Shown piece after piece: positions 35,505 through 44,348 of a stretch of DNA of 64,000 nucleotides (positions are counted from its first letter, which is position 1; each line of letters begins with the position of its first letter). The position numbers and the translations under genes are program-made. Below the pieces are notes generated by a model, which saw nothing but the letters and a program-made list of their open reading frames with translations, was not told where the DNA came from and did no database searches. This DNA is from Ammoniphilus sp. CFH 90114 (GTDB lineage: Bacteria > Bacillota > Bacilli > Aneurinibacillales > RAOX-1): positions 794,133-858,132 of the forward strand of contig NZ_SDLI01000001.1 in NCBI RefSeq assembly GCF_004123195.1. The letters run 5' to 3'.

Positions 35505-36080
35505 TTAAGCTTCAAGGATAAATAACTCGTGCGTTAGATTTTTTAGCTCCTGGTCAATTTCTTTTGTAAATTTACCTTTGCGTCTCTGATCAAGCAATTG
35601 ATCAATCTGAAGTCGAACCCATGCAATTTGATCTTCCACGGACTGGTCAATGAGAAGACGCTTTAGCTCTCCCGTAATATCTTTAAATTCAAATACCAAT
35701 CGAGTATCTTCACCACGGCATTCTTGAATCTTCGTGACTTGTCCGTATTGGTAGCTGTACTCCATGTGATAGCCTTCATATACCCGCTGTACCTTTCCAT
35801 GGCCTTCAAACTGCTGAATAGCTTTTCGGAAGGTATTGGCTAATTTAAGATCCTTAACAGTAAACGAACCCTCAAAAACAAAGCGTTGCCCTAAAGGATG
35901 GAAAGTTAAAGGAATAGCCATTCCTTGGTCGTATAGGATGAACTCATGGTCGCCGTTCTCTAAAATGCGCACCTGAGTATGAGTTTGTTGTAAATCTAAT
36001 AGCTCTAAGAAGGATTTCATTTGATCAAAAGTCAACTCTAGCTTCAACAATTCGTAATGAGTGGCTAACCGCTTAGCCAT
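35505..36080 (-). CDS. Conserved Bacillales protein of unknown function
   Basis: This 191-residue soluble protein begins MAKRLATHYELLKLELT. Similar Paenibacillaceae proteins carry unrelated database labels such as NRPS module, but no such domain is visible. The pattern is mixed alpha/beta with a helical, charged C-terminus (IDQLLDQRRKGKFTKEIDQELKNL). The AGGAGCGAG ribosome site precedes the start. The role is unknown. Confidence 0.65.
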   Translation of the reverse strand: MAKRLATHYELLKLELTFDQMKSFLELLDLQQTHTQVRILENGDHEFILYDQGMAIPLTFHPLGQRFVFEGSFTVKDLKLANTFRKAIQQFEGHGKVQRVYEGYHMEYSYQYGQVTKIQECRGEDTRLVFEFKDITGELKRLLIDQSVEDQIAWVRLQIDQLLDQRRKGKFTKEIDQELKNLTHELFILEA

Positions 36081-36304
36081 AATATCTCGCTCCTAATTAA
36101 CCGGATGTCTTTATTATATAACATTAGCGAATATTCTTCTTGAGAGTGGAGTGCGTTGTATCGGAAGGAGAAGGGAACTTTGAACAGAATCCGTTAGAAG
36201 TGAGAGAAGATAAGTTAAATGCTCTTTATTTCTCTTTATTTCTTAGTATTGCACCTATGTCCGTTAATTGTAACAAGTATTAGGGGGGATAACAGTAGAA
36301 AGGT

Positions 36305-36514
36305 TTAGCTAATATGCCGGACAACCGTGTGATCCTTAATCTCTCTTATACGCTTATTAATAATTTGTACTTGTTGGTAGAGAGCCATTCTTTCTTCCCA
36401 ACTGATATACTCCATGATTTGGTTTTTGATGGATTCTTTTTTATCCATAAGATGGTCTATATCTTGAATCGAAGAAATGGTTCTAGAGAATTCGTAATTA
36501 TTTTCAAGAAACAT
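36305..36514 (-). CDS. Small helical protein
   Basis: This 69-residue helical protein (DIDHLMDKKESIKNQIMEYISWEERMALYQQVQIINKRI) has Spo0E-like size and charge, but the Spo0E SxxxD signature is not seen. ATG 36514 is chosen because CAAGGAGGAAT lies just upstream. No function is assigned. The 224 bases upstream of the neighbouring gene, up to 36304, show no other gene. Confidence 0.55.
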   Translation of the reverse strand: MFLENNYEFSRTISSIQDIDHLMDKKESIKNQIMEYISWEERMALYQQVQIINKRIREIKDHTVVRHIS

Positions 36515-36668
36515 TTCAATTCCTCCTTGGATCATAAAAAAGTTCTGTCTATTATGTCGTTCGTACGGAAATTCTTTTTTATGACCATCATTTGGTTTTA
36601 GAGCACCTGTTTTCGATGTTTTTCTGATAAATTATGGTACAATCAGAATGAAATGGAGGGAATAAATA

Positions 36669-37208
36669 ATGAGTAGATACATGTTGCACATGATAAGGAT
36701 CATGATTGTATCCCTATCTCTTGTCATCCTTGGAGCTTGTGCTAAAGAAAACCCAGATTCATTGCAATTAAAAAATCAGGATAATCAATGGGTCACTATA
36801 ACAGGAGACAAGCCATCGGTCCTCTTCTTTTTCACTACTTATACCTGAGGGACCTGCCAACAACAGCTCGTGGAGCTGCATACCCATCTTGAACAACTCG
36901 ATCCATTAGACGTAAACTTGTTCGCCATAAGCAAGGATAGCCCGAATGAATTGAAACGTCTTTCGGACGCTATGAAGGAGAGCTATCCTAGAGACGATGA
37001 AAGAGAGATCATCTTTTTATCAGACCCAAGCTTTGAGCTCATTGAAGCCATGAATATGAGAGACGGTGACACGGCTTACCGTGGATACGGCTTATTAGAC
37101 CAGAAAGGCGAAACGGTGTTTGTTCAGATCGATGATCACTTTGGAGAAGAACTCGATAAGACGATATTGAGAATTACAGAAGAGTTAAAGAAGGTGCAAC
37201 GCCCGTAA
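36669..37208 (+). CDS. Selenocysteine-containing thioredoxin-like lipoprotein (in-frame TGA)
   Basis: ATG 36669 follows GGAGGG at eight bases. The signal peptide ends in the lipobox LGAC (Cys24), so the protein is probably anchored outside the membrane. A thioredoxin-like redox site reads FFFTTYT-TGA-GTCQQQL, where TGA 36846-36848 is codon 60 and stands for the first Cys of CxxC. The frame is open on both sides, and the full product is 179 residues with Sec60 and Cys63. The rest follows an AhpC/redoxin pattern (LFAISKDSPNELKRLSDAM; IIFLSDPSFEL; GYGLLDQKGETVF). A hairpin 21 bases past the TGA fits a bacterial SECIS. A nonsense pseudogene is the alternative, but the exact position at a redox Cys and the second case at 54899 argue against it. 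Confidence 0.82.
36846..36878 (+). promoter_or_regulatory. Sec codon and SECIS hairpin of the redoxin
   Basis: UGA at 36846-36848, then after 21 bases the apical loop GUG (36870-36872) closed by CAGCTC (36864-36869) and GAGCTG (36873-36878). A G opens the loop, as expected for SelB-binding bacterial SECIS elements. Confidence 0.7.
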
Positions 37209-37220
37209 GAGGGCATGATG

Positions 37221-37251
37221 AAGGGCTGACTCAGATGAGCAGCCCTTTTTT
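37221..37251 (+). terminator. Terminator of the redoxin gene
   Basis: AAGGGCTG (37221-37228) pairs with CAGCCCTT (37240-37247), followed by TTTT. Confidence 0.85.
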
Positions 37252-37267
37252 CTTAAGTTTAAATAGG

Positions 37268-38158
37268 TTAACTTGCTGTTGGAATTCGACGAGGCTTCAT
37301 TCGATTGACTTGAATGGTCCCCATAACTACCCCTACCACGATGAGAAGAGAGCCCATAAGCTGCGGAATGGTAATTTCTGTGCCTAGCAGGAGAAAACCG
37401 GAGACCATCGCAACAAATGGTTGAAGATTAAGAAAGATAGAGGCTTTCCCAGCACCGATTTTTTTCAATTGATTATTCCAAATTAGAGCGCAGATCCCTT
37501 GCATTACGATAGCAGTGGCAATGAGAAGCAGCCAGGCCCATAGGGGATGATTGCCACTCGATATTGGCTCAAAAGTAAAAGCAACAGGGATCAACAAAAA
37601 CGTACCAGTGGCCGTAGCATACACGGTGGTAATAAACGAATCAAGCCGTTCCGTTAGTTTTCGTACGATAATAATGGAACAGGAAAAGGTGATCATGGCA
37701 AGAAAAATAAGGAGAACTCCAAGGGATAGATGGATACCGCTTCCTTTCCCAATAACGAAAAATACCCCAAGAATAGCGATCAATGATCCAACAATCATGT
37801 TCTTTGTTAATGTTTCACCCAAAAATACGGAGGCGAGATAGGCCGTAGTGATAGGGGTTAAAGATAGTATAAGAGCCGCAGTAGTCGCATCTGTTAGCTT
37901 CAAACCATTAAAAAAGGCGGTTTGGTTTAGAAGTGTGCCTATGAATCCTAAGAGCAATAAGAGCTTCCAGTCTTGTTTTGTGATCATGACCAGCCTGTTT
38001 GTGGAGTAGGCGTACCCAAGTAAAAATAACGTGGTAACCAAAAGACGAAAAGCGGCTAATAAAAGAGGAGGGAATTCTTGCACAAGAATAGAACCAAACA
38101 CAAAGTTGCTCCCCCATAATGACACACAGAGTAACAACCATAAATAAGAACGAAGCAT
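37268..38158 (-). CDS. EamA/DMT family transporter
   Basis: This 296-residue protein has ten TM segments in two EamA repeats (LLLCVSLWGSNFVFGSIL; ALILSLTPITTAYLASVFLGE). It is only distantly like the exporter at 9303. Its promoter region shares two sequence blocks with that of the MFS exporter at 38330-39541, so the two are probably co-regulated. The substrate is unknown. Confidence 0.85.
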   Translation of the reverse strand: MLRSYLWLLLCVSLWGSNFVFGSILVQEFPPLLLAAFRLLVTTLFLLGYAYSTNRLVMITKQDWKLLLLLGFIGTLLNQTAFFNGLKLTDATTAALILSLTPITTAYLASVFLGETLTKNMIVGSLIAILGVFFVIGKGSGIHLSLGVLLIFLAMITFSCSIIIVRKLTERLDSFITTVYATATGTFLLIPVAFTFEPISSGNHPLWAWLLLIATAIVMQGICALIWNNQLKKIGAGKASIFLNLQPFVAMVSGFLLLGTEITIPQLMGSLLIVVGVVMGTIQVNRMKPRRIPTAS

Positions 38159-38174
38159 ACTTGCAGCCTTCTTC

Positions 38175-38238
38175 CGGAGGTAATATATTGCTACCTCATC
38201 TTACCTCCGTAAATAAAAAAAAGTCCATATACATCTGT
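38175..38238 (-). promoter_or_regulatory. EamA promoter with shared operator block and inverted repeat
   Basis: On the minus strand, the block ACAGATGTATATGGAC (38223-38238) ends in a -35-like TGGACT (38222-38227), then an 18-base spacer and TAAGAT (38198-38203). The same arrangement lies upstream of the MFS gene. A 9-bp repeat CGGAGGTAA/TTACCTCCG (38175-38183 and 38201-38209) overlaps the -10 region and could be an operator. Confidence 0.55.
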
Positions 38239-38278
38239 CTAAGTTTTATCAAAAACTAAGAATGAAGATAGGCAAAAT

Positions 38279-38314
38279 AAGCCCTCAGCTCCAAAATATA
38301 AGCTGGGGCTTATT
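38279..38314 (-). terminator. Terminator of the MFS gene
   Basis: On the minus strand AATAAGCCCCAGCT pairs with AGCTGAGGGCTTATT (one bulge), followed by T-rich sequence. Confidence 0.75.
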
Positions 38315-38329
38315 TCTTCGGTTAGGGAT

Positions 38330-39541
38330 TCAAGCCGCTTCTTGTTTCTTTTCGCGTACAAGAACGGTATAGGCAAGAACCGAGCAGGCACTCGAACAGG
38401 CGATTACGATGCCCATTGGGAGTGCTGTGTGGCTCCCTCCTAAACCAACTAGAGGAGCGAACAGACCTGCAATAAGTAAAGACGTTACTCCAAGTAAGGC
38501 TGCAGCACTTCCGGCGACTTTACTTTGGGTTTGCATAGCTAAGGAGAAGCCTGCTGTATTTACTACACCAACACTTGATACTACGAAAAACAAGGGAGGG
38601 AGTACGGCAAACAGGCTCGCCTTGAGGAGTAGCATGATAAGTAGGATGGACCCTCCAAGAGCAGACATACGAAGTCCGATCATAAGCAATGTTGTTTCCC
38701 CTATTCGTCCTGCAAGTCTTCCTGTTACTTGCGTTGCAAGAATAATCCCTAGTCCGTTTAAGGCAAAGATATAACTGTACATTTGTGGCGTTACCCCAAA
38801 AACATTTTGAAAGACGAAGGAGGATCCAGAAATATAGGCGAACATGGAAGCGAAAACAAGGCCTTGTGAAATGGCGTACCCCATGAATGTGCGATTAGCC
38901 AAGAGCTGTCTAAAAGTTCTTATCGTTCCCTTGAATCCTCCCGTCATTCGGCGTTCCTTCGGCAGAGTTTCTGGCAACCAGAACGAGACGGTGATCAGAA
39001 GAATGGTCCCAACAATACTGAGTACAACAAATACTCCGTGCCATGAAGTAAACTGGAGTACTTTGGCCCCAATAATAGGAGCGAGGATCGGACCAAGTCC
39101 ATTTACTAGCATAAGTAGTGAAAAAAATTTCGTTAATTCTGAGCCAGAATATAAATCTCGTACGATGGCTCGGGACAACACAATTCCCGCTGAACCTGCC
39201 AGCCCTTGGGCAAACCGAAAGAAAAGCAGGGCTTCAATGGAAGGGCTTAAGGCACATAATAATGAAGCTGAAGAATAAACAAGGAGTCCAATTAATAAGG
39301 GGATGCGCCGACCGCGAATGTCACTAAACGGCCCAACGACTAATTGACCGAGAGACAATCCGAGCAAGAAGAAGGTTAAACTAAGCTGAACAAGTGAGGC
39401 ATTGGTACCTAGATCCTCTGCGATAATAGGAAAAGCAGGTAAATACATATCAATAGATAACGGGCCGATGGTGGCTAATGAGCCTAGGATGAGCGCAAAT
39501 TTAATGCGATGTGACCCGGAGGGTTCCGTAAGGCTGTTCAT
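38330..39541 (-). CDS. Bcr/CflA family MFS drug exporter
   Basis: This 403-residue protein has twelve TM segments. The signature GPLSIDMYLPAFPIIAEDLG and the loop GPFSDIRGRRIPLL place it in the Bcr/CflA group, which exports bicyclomycin, chloramphenicol or cysteine. GGAGTGGTAGTGC precedes the ATG. Its promoter resembles that of the EamA gene downstream. Confidence 0.92.
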   Translation of the reverse strand: MNSLTEPSGSHRIKFALILGSLATIGPLSIDMYLPAFPIIAEDLGTNASLVQLSLTFFLLGLSLGQLVVGPFSDIRGRRIPLLIGLLVYSSASLLCALSPSIEALLFFRFAQGLAGSAGIVLSRAIVRDLYSGSELTKFFSLLMLVNGLGPILAPIIGAKVLQFTSWHGVFVVLSIVGTILLITVSFWLPETLPKERRMTGGFKGTIRTFRQLLANRTFMGYAISQGLVFASMFAYISGSSFVFQNVFGVTPQMYSYIFALNGLGIILATQVTGRLAGRIGETTLLMIGLRMSALGGSILLIMLLLKASLFAVLPPLFFVVSSVGVVNTAGFSLAMQTQSKVAGSAAALLGVTSLLIAGLFAPLVGLGGSHTALPMGIVIACSSACSVLAYTVLVREKKQEAA

Positions 39542-39567
39542 GCACTACCACTCCTTTTCTTTCTCTC

Positions 39568-39607
39568 ATCTTACATCCAATCATTAGACTGGTCCATATA
39601 CATCTGT
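39568..39607 (-). promoter_or_regulatory. MFS promoter with shared operator block
   Basis: Minus strand: ACAGATGTATATGGAC (39592-39607) containing TGGACC (39591-39596), a 17-base spacer and TAAGAT (39568-39573). CATACA/TGTATATG forms a loose inverted repeat around the block. Confidence 0.55.
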
Positions 39608-39713
39608 TCAACTTGTATGTAGAAAAAAGGATGTAGATCATTTAATTGTTTCTTGACTTGTTCCTTATACCAATTAAACTTAAAGATATTAACAGATTAA
39701 TTGGAGCTTGGAT

Positions 39714-42700
39714 ATGAAAATAAAATTATATGCCTTGTTCGTTATTGTTCTATCTGTAGTTGTTGGCTTGCTAGGAACGGTGGCAGTTTTTGAAAATAAG
39801 AGTGCAGAAAATCCTAAGGCGAAGCAAGGTTATCTTGATTTAAGCCACTACGATTTTAATGATAAAGGACCTTTAAAATTGGATGGGGAATGGGAATTTA
39901 TTCCTAATAAATTGGTGGATTCTCAATATTTCATAGATAACCAGAAGACTCCTCAATATGTAAAGGTTCCTTCTTTATGGAGAAAGTACTCGATAGAGGG
40001 GCAACAAGTTCCCTTATTTACTAGTGCAACCTACCGACTTGTGGTGAAGACGAATAATAAAGGGCAGATTCTTGGAATTAAAACTTCTAATATCCGGATG
40101 TCAAATACCCTTATCGTTAATGGGGAGAAAATAGCCCAAAGCGGTGTGCCTAAAGAGGATTCATCCTACGTTGCTCATAACACACCTTATGCTAAGTTTT
40201 TTTATGCAACGGATCATGAGTTAGAAATCATTGTTCATGTAGCGAATTTTGATTACGCATCTGGTGGAGGGATTATTGGTTCCATTTATTTTGGTGATGA
40301 GAGAAGCATTACCCATTTTCGAGAGAAGTCATTAGCCTATGATTGGATCATGATTGCTTCTCTATTGACAATGGCTGTCTATTATGTCGGTTTCTACTGG
40401 CATTTGCGAAAAGACGTACACTTGTTTTACTTTTCTTTGTTTTGTTTTGCAATGGTTCTTTATTCGGCTACTCATGGGGAGAAGTTACTGCATGGATTAT
40501 ATCCAGGGATGCCCTATGCCTTGTTTCAGAGATTGCAGGGGATATCTACTGTCCTCATAGGTTTTTTCTTGCTGCTTTACTATCATTTCTCGTTGCAATC
40601 TTTCTCCAAGCCATTCATGATAAAGCTTCTGAGTGGCTATGGGGCGATGCTCATGCTGTCACTTTTCTTACCCGCTTCGATTAACTCTCAGTTTCAGTTA
40701 TTGCACTCTATCTACTTACTCATGGTTTTTCTCTACATTATATATATACAGGTGAATGCCATCCGGCAAAAAGTAACAGGTGCGATGTATCTTGTGAATG
40801 GGTCAATTACCTTAATTATTTATTTTGTCGTTGGAACATTAAATGTTATGGGAGATACGAATCTTAATACTTTACCTCCATTTCTTCCATTCATTTATCT
40901 TTTAATGCTTTCCCTATTTATGGCTCATCGTTTTTCGGACACTTATCGAAAAAACGAAGAATTATCACAACAATTACTAAAAGTAGATAAATTAAAAGAT
41001 GAATTCTTAGCCAAGACGTCTCATGAATTTAAAACTCCTCTACATGGCATCATCAATATTACCCAAACGTTAATAGAGGATTTAGGGGGAAAAATCACGG
41101 TAGAGCAAAGGGAAAGTCTGTCCATTGTAACTCAGATTGCCAAGAGGCTTGCAAGACTGGTCAACGACATTCTGGATTTATCGAAATTAAAGCAAGGGCA
41201 ATTAGAGCTGGATCCCAAACCGTTAGATGTTCACTCTTCTGTTCATGGGATCTTGCAAGTCTTTCGGTTTATACTGAAAGATAAAGAAGTAGAACTTATT
41301 AACGCCGTTCCTAAGAATCTAGCAAACATGTATGCAGATGAATTTCGCTTCGGGCAAATCCTCTTTAATCTTATAGATAATGCTGTAAAACATACAAAGG
41401 AAGGCTTTATTGAGATTACGGCAGAGGAGAGAGGCAACTACATTGAGCTATCCATTCGAGATACGGGAACCGGGATTCCACAAGACTTGCTAGAAAATAT
41501 CTTTCAGCCATTTGCTAAGCGATCCCTAGAGGGTACTGGGCTAGGACTACCAATTACCAAGCAATTAATTGAACTTCAAGATGGATTCATCTCTATTCAC
41601 TCTGACTTGGGACAGGGGGCTATTGTAAAGCTGCAGCTCCCGATTTCTAAAGGTACAAGGGAAATGAACTCCATTGATGAAGCGTTTATAGTCTCCTCAC
41701 CGTTTCCCCATCCGTCTATGCGTTTAGAAACCCCTCAAGATCAGTATATTGGTGGAGAGTATACCATATTAGTCGCAGACGATGATGTTACGAACTTAAA
41801 ATTGCTTATAGATGGTTTGTCTAGAGAGGGGTATAACGTTCTGGCAGTTCAGAGTGGAAGAGAGGTACTTGAACAGTTAGCAACGAAACGAAAAATAGAT
41901 TTAATTTTATTAGACGTCATGATGCCCGAGATGTCCGGCTATGAAGTGTGCAAAGAAGTTCGCAAAGTCTACGGTTTAATTGAGTTGCCTATCGTGATGC
42001 TAACGGCGGCTATTCATCAAGATGAGATGCAAGCGGCTTATCATTCTGGAGCGAATGACTTCTTGCATAAACCATTTGAAATTCATGAATTAACCATGCG
42101 TATTCGAAGCTTGTTAATGATGAATCGAGCGGCTGTTGACATGGCCAATATGGAGGTTGCTTTCTTACAAGCTCAAATTAAACCTCATTTCCTATTCAAC
42201 GTGTTTAATACGATTCTCTCTCTAAGTTATACAGATATTGAAAAGGCAAGGCATCTTATTAACAAACTGGCGGAGTTCTTAAGAGGTAGTTTTGAATTTA
42301 CAAACACAGAGCATATGGTCCCTCTCTCAAGAGAACTTGCACTGGTTAAGGCTTATGTTGAAATTGAACGTGCCAGATTTAAAGATAGAATAAAAGTAGA
42401 GTATCAGCTTTCACAGGGAGTAGAGTTCCTGTTACCGCCACTTATCTTACAGCCTATAGTTGAGAATGCTATAAGACATGGGATAATGAAAAGAGCAGAA
42501 GGTGGATGGATTAAAGTTGGAGTTGAGCAAGTCAATGAAACCTATGTTATTTATGTAGAAGATAATGGAGTCGGTATGACCGATGAGCAATGTGGGGAGA
42601 TTCTATCCGATCAATATAAAGGGAAGAGCGTAGGCCTACGAAATATTCAAAAGCGTTTATTTCACTTTTATCGTACAGGCTTGGACTTGAAAAGTGAAGT

Positions 42701-42791
42701 GGGAAGGGGGACAAGGGTGGTCATCCATATTACCCCACAGGCAATAGGCAAGAGAGGAGTAGAAATGGATGATAAAAGCCTTGTTAATTGA
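39714..42791 (+). CDS. 7TM-DISM hybrid sensor kinase with a second LytS-type kinase module
   Basis: This 1025-residue sensor has an N-terminal TM, an extracellular DISM-type domain (about 30-205), seven TM helices (about 210-400), a HisKA/HATPase kinase (His437 in SHEFKTPLHG; NLIDNAVKH; GTGLGLPI), a receiver domain (phospho-Asp734 in LLDVMMPEMSG), and a second LytS-type kinase (His825 in QIKPHFLFN; VENAIRHG; VEDNGVGM). Phosphate could pass from the first kinase to the receiver and be joined with output from the second. ATG 39714 follows TTGGAG. The stop overlaps the next gene, its likely partner regulator. Confidence 0.92.
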   Translation: MKIKLYALFVIVLSVVVGLLGTVAVFENKSAENPKAKQGYLDLSHYDFNDKGPLKLDGEWEFIPNKLVDSQYFIDNQKTPQYVKVPSLWRKYSIEGQQVPLFTSATYRLVVKTNNKGQILGIKTSNIRMSNTLIVNGEKIAQSGVPKEDSSYVAHNTPYAKFFYATDHELEIIVHVANFDYASGGGIIGSIYFGDERSITHFREKSLAYDWIMIASLLTMAVYYVGFYWHLRKDVHLFYFSLFCFAMVLYSATHGEKLLHGLYPGMPYALFQRLQGISTVLIGFFLLLYYHFSLQSFSKPFMIKLLSGYGAMLMLSLFLPASINSQFQLLHSIYLLMVFLYIIYIQVNAIRQKVTGAMYLVNGSITLIIYFVVGTLNVMGDTNLNTLPPFLPFIYLLMLSLFMAHRFSDTYRKNEELSQQLLKVDKLKDEFLAKTSHEFKTPLHGIINITQTLIEDLGGKITVEQRESLSIVTQIAKRLARLVNDILDLSKLKQGQLELDPKPLDVHSSVHGILQVFRFILKDKEVELINAVPKNLANMYADEFRFGQILFNLIDNAVKHTKEGFIEITAEERGNYIELSIRDTGTGIPQDLLENIFQPFAKRSLEGTGLGLPITKQLIELQDGFISIHSDLGQGAIVKLQLPISKGTREMNSIDEAFIVSSPFPHPSMRLETPQDQYIGGEYTILVADDDVTNLKLLIDGLSREGYNVLAVQSGREVLEQLATKRKIDLILLDVMMPEMSGYEVCKEVRKVYGLIELPIVMLTAAIHQDEMQAAYHSGANDFLHKPFEIHELTMRIRSLLMMNRAAVDMANMEVAFLQAQIKPHFLFNVFNTILSLSYTDIEKARHLINKLAEFLRGSFEFTNTEHMVPLSRELALVKAYVEIERARFKDRIKVEYQLSQGVEFLLPPLILQPIVENAIRHGIMKRAEGGWIKVGVEQVNETYVIYVEDNGVGMTDEQCGEILSDQYKGKSVGLRNIQKRLFHFYRTGLDLKSEVGRGTRVVIHITPQAIGKRGVEMDDKSLVN

Positions 42792-43452
42792 TGATGAAGA
42801 GCATGCCTTAGACTTATTAGAAATTCTGTTGAATCAAGTAGGTGATGTTGAGATGGTTGGTAAGTTTACCAACCCCCTAAAGGCTGTGGAAATTCTTGAT
42901 TCACTGATCTGTCACGTTGTGTTCCTGGATATGGATATGCCAAGGATGCTAGGGCTCGAAGTTGGTAAGATAATCAGGGAGAAAGCGTTAGACATTGATA
43001 TCATTTATGTTACAGCCTACGATCATTACGCTATATCCGCTTTTGAATTAGAGGCCCTTGATTACTTGTTAAAACCAGTTGGATTAGACCGGCTTAATCA
43101 ATCATTAAATAGAATTCGAAAAAAACGAGATGGCAAAAATGAGACTCAGAAAAAGTTTAGCTATCAGGGACTCGAAATTAATTTTGATACGTATACCGTT
43201 CTTAAGAACGGCAAAACAATTGAATTATCCGTAAAGGAGAAGCAATTGTTATTGTATTTAGTCGAACACCCCAATCAAGTATTTAGTTTAGATTCTCTGT
43301 ACTCAACCATTTGGGGGGCTGAGAGTTACCGCGATACAAGAACCGTCACAGTTCATATGAGCAATCTACGCAAGAAAATAGAGGACAACCCGCTTCAACC
43401 AAAGATGATAAAGACGGTACGAGGATTTGGTTACCGATTCGAGATGGAATGA
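42769..43452 (+). CDS. Response regulator with winged-helix output
   Basis: This 227-residue regulator has a receiver (LLIDDEEHALDLLEILL; phospho-Asp in VFLDMDMPRM; Lys in LLKPVG) and a C-terminal OmpR-type winged helix (LSVKEKQLLLYLVEHPNQVFSLDSLYSTIWG...VHMSNLRKKIE). The receiver is LytR-like although the DNA-binding part is OmpR-like. It overlaps the kinase gene by 23 bases, so they are translationally coupled. Targets are unknown. Confidence 0.92.
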   Translation: MIKALLIDDEEHALDLLEILLNQVGDVEMVGKFTNPLKAVEILDSLICHVVFLDMDMPRMLGLEVGKIIREKALDIDIIYVTAYDHYAISAFELEALDYLLKPVGLDRLNQSLNRIRKKRDGKNETQKKFSYQGLEINFDTYTVLKNGKTIELSVKEKQLLLYLVEHPNQVFSLDSLYSTIWGAESYRDTRTVTVHMSNLRKKIEDNPLQPKMIKTVRGFGYRFEME

Positions 43453-43464
43453 TAAGATGACGCG

Positions 43465-43495
43465 AAAAACACTCCTATCCTTGGGGTGTTTTTCT
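43465..43495 (+). terminator. Terminator of the kinase/regulator pair
   Basis: AAAAACACTCC (43465-43475) pairs with GGGGTGTTTTT (43483-43493) with one G-U pair. Confidence 0.85.
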
Positions 43496-43550
43496 GTACT
43501 CTGTTTCAAACAATATATCCTAAGCAGCTCATTATTAGGAGGTGAGAAGG

Positions 43551-44009
43551 ATGAAGAAGGTTCAAAAGGTCGATCTTGATGAATTCTTAGACTTTCGCCA
43601 GTCATTGCAACTCTTGTCAATTGGAGCTAATGATCAAGGATTATTAGACGCAATAGAAGATTCATTGAGGAACGGGGAAGTAGTCTATGGGGCGTTCCAC
43701 AATGGAGATCTGGTAGGTTTAATTGAATGTAGCGAAGAGGCTTTTCGACTCCATAATGCCCACAGTGCAAAAGAGATGTTGATTGGTACCATTTTTGTTC
43801 ATCCAGCTTTTCGAGATCAAGGTATAGGTAAAGAGCTGGTGCAATTTGTGGTGAAGCAGGCAAAAACGGAGTATGTTGTAACAGATCCTATCGATCAACG
43901 TGCACAAGAGTTCTTTACTCATTGTGGTTTTATGCCTAATGAGATATTTCAGATGGATGAGGGAGGGGATTGGATGATGGTACTCCCGGTAAGCTATGGG
44001 AAATTTTAA
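43551..44009 (+). CDS. GNAT acetyltransferase
   Basis: This 152-residue GNAT protein has the acetyl-CoA site IFVHPAFRDQGIGKELVQFVV. ATG 43551 follows TAGGAGGTGAG. The substrate is unknown. It is monocistronic. Confidence 0.85.
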   Translation: MKKVQKVDLDEFLDFRQSLQLLSIGANDQGLLDAIEDSLRNGEVVYGAFHNGDLVGLIECSEEAFRLHNAHSAKEMLIGTIFVHPAFRDQGIGKELVQFVVKQAKTEYVVTDPIDQRAQEFFTHCGFMPNEIFQMDEGGDWMMVLPVSYGKF

Positions 44010-44063
44010 TCAAGAATTATCTGAAGTTTCTGTTGCTCACCCAACTATTTTGAGCATAAGTAA

Positions 44064-44090
44064 AGGGCTTACCCATAAGGGTTAAGCCCT
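44064..44090. terminator. Terminator between convergent genes
   Basis: AGGGCTTA (44064-44071) pairs with TAAGCCCT (44083-44090), with an inner CCC/GGG, between the GNAT gene and the small minus-strand gene. Confidence 0.7.
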
Positions 44091-44100
44091 ATATTTGCGT

Positions 44101-44190
44101 CTATCGTGCAATAATGACCAGAAGAATGAACAGAACCAAAATTAAACTTAACCCTGTTCCTCCGTGTAATCCTCCCATAGGTGTACTCAT
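44101..44190 (-). CDS. YjcZ-like mini-protein
   Basis: This 29-residue peptide has a Gly-rich head and a hydrophobic C-terminus (GLSLILVLFILLVIIAR), the hallmark of the YjcZ family of tiny sporulation-associated membrane peptides. AAAGGAGTGATTCAGTG precedes the ATG. A plus-strand frame overlaps it but has no ribosome site. Confidence 0.75.
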   Translation of the reverse strand: MSTPMGGLHGGTGLSLILVLFILLVIIAR

Positions 44191-44348
44191 CACTGAATCA
44201 CTCCTTTTGTTTGGATTACTTTTATCTTATGCCTTTTCCCATCATCCGGGTGGGCTGCTGCCCTTTCAGAAGAAAAATAGGTTCATGCCTAGACTAAGTT
44301 GCTTGTCCCTGATGCGGTGGTGGGAGAGGAGATTAAAATAGGTGATTC

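Noticed and set aside
36870-37208. Short stand-alone gene beginning at 36870
   Set aside because: It is the C-terminal part of the redoxin read in the same frame as 36669; it has no ribosome site and lacks the active-site half.
44114-44341. Plus-strand 75-codon frame
   Set aside because: No ribosome site; it overlaps the YjcZ-like mini-gene, whose frame has a good site and family sequence.
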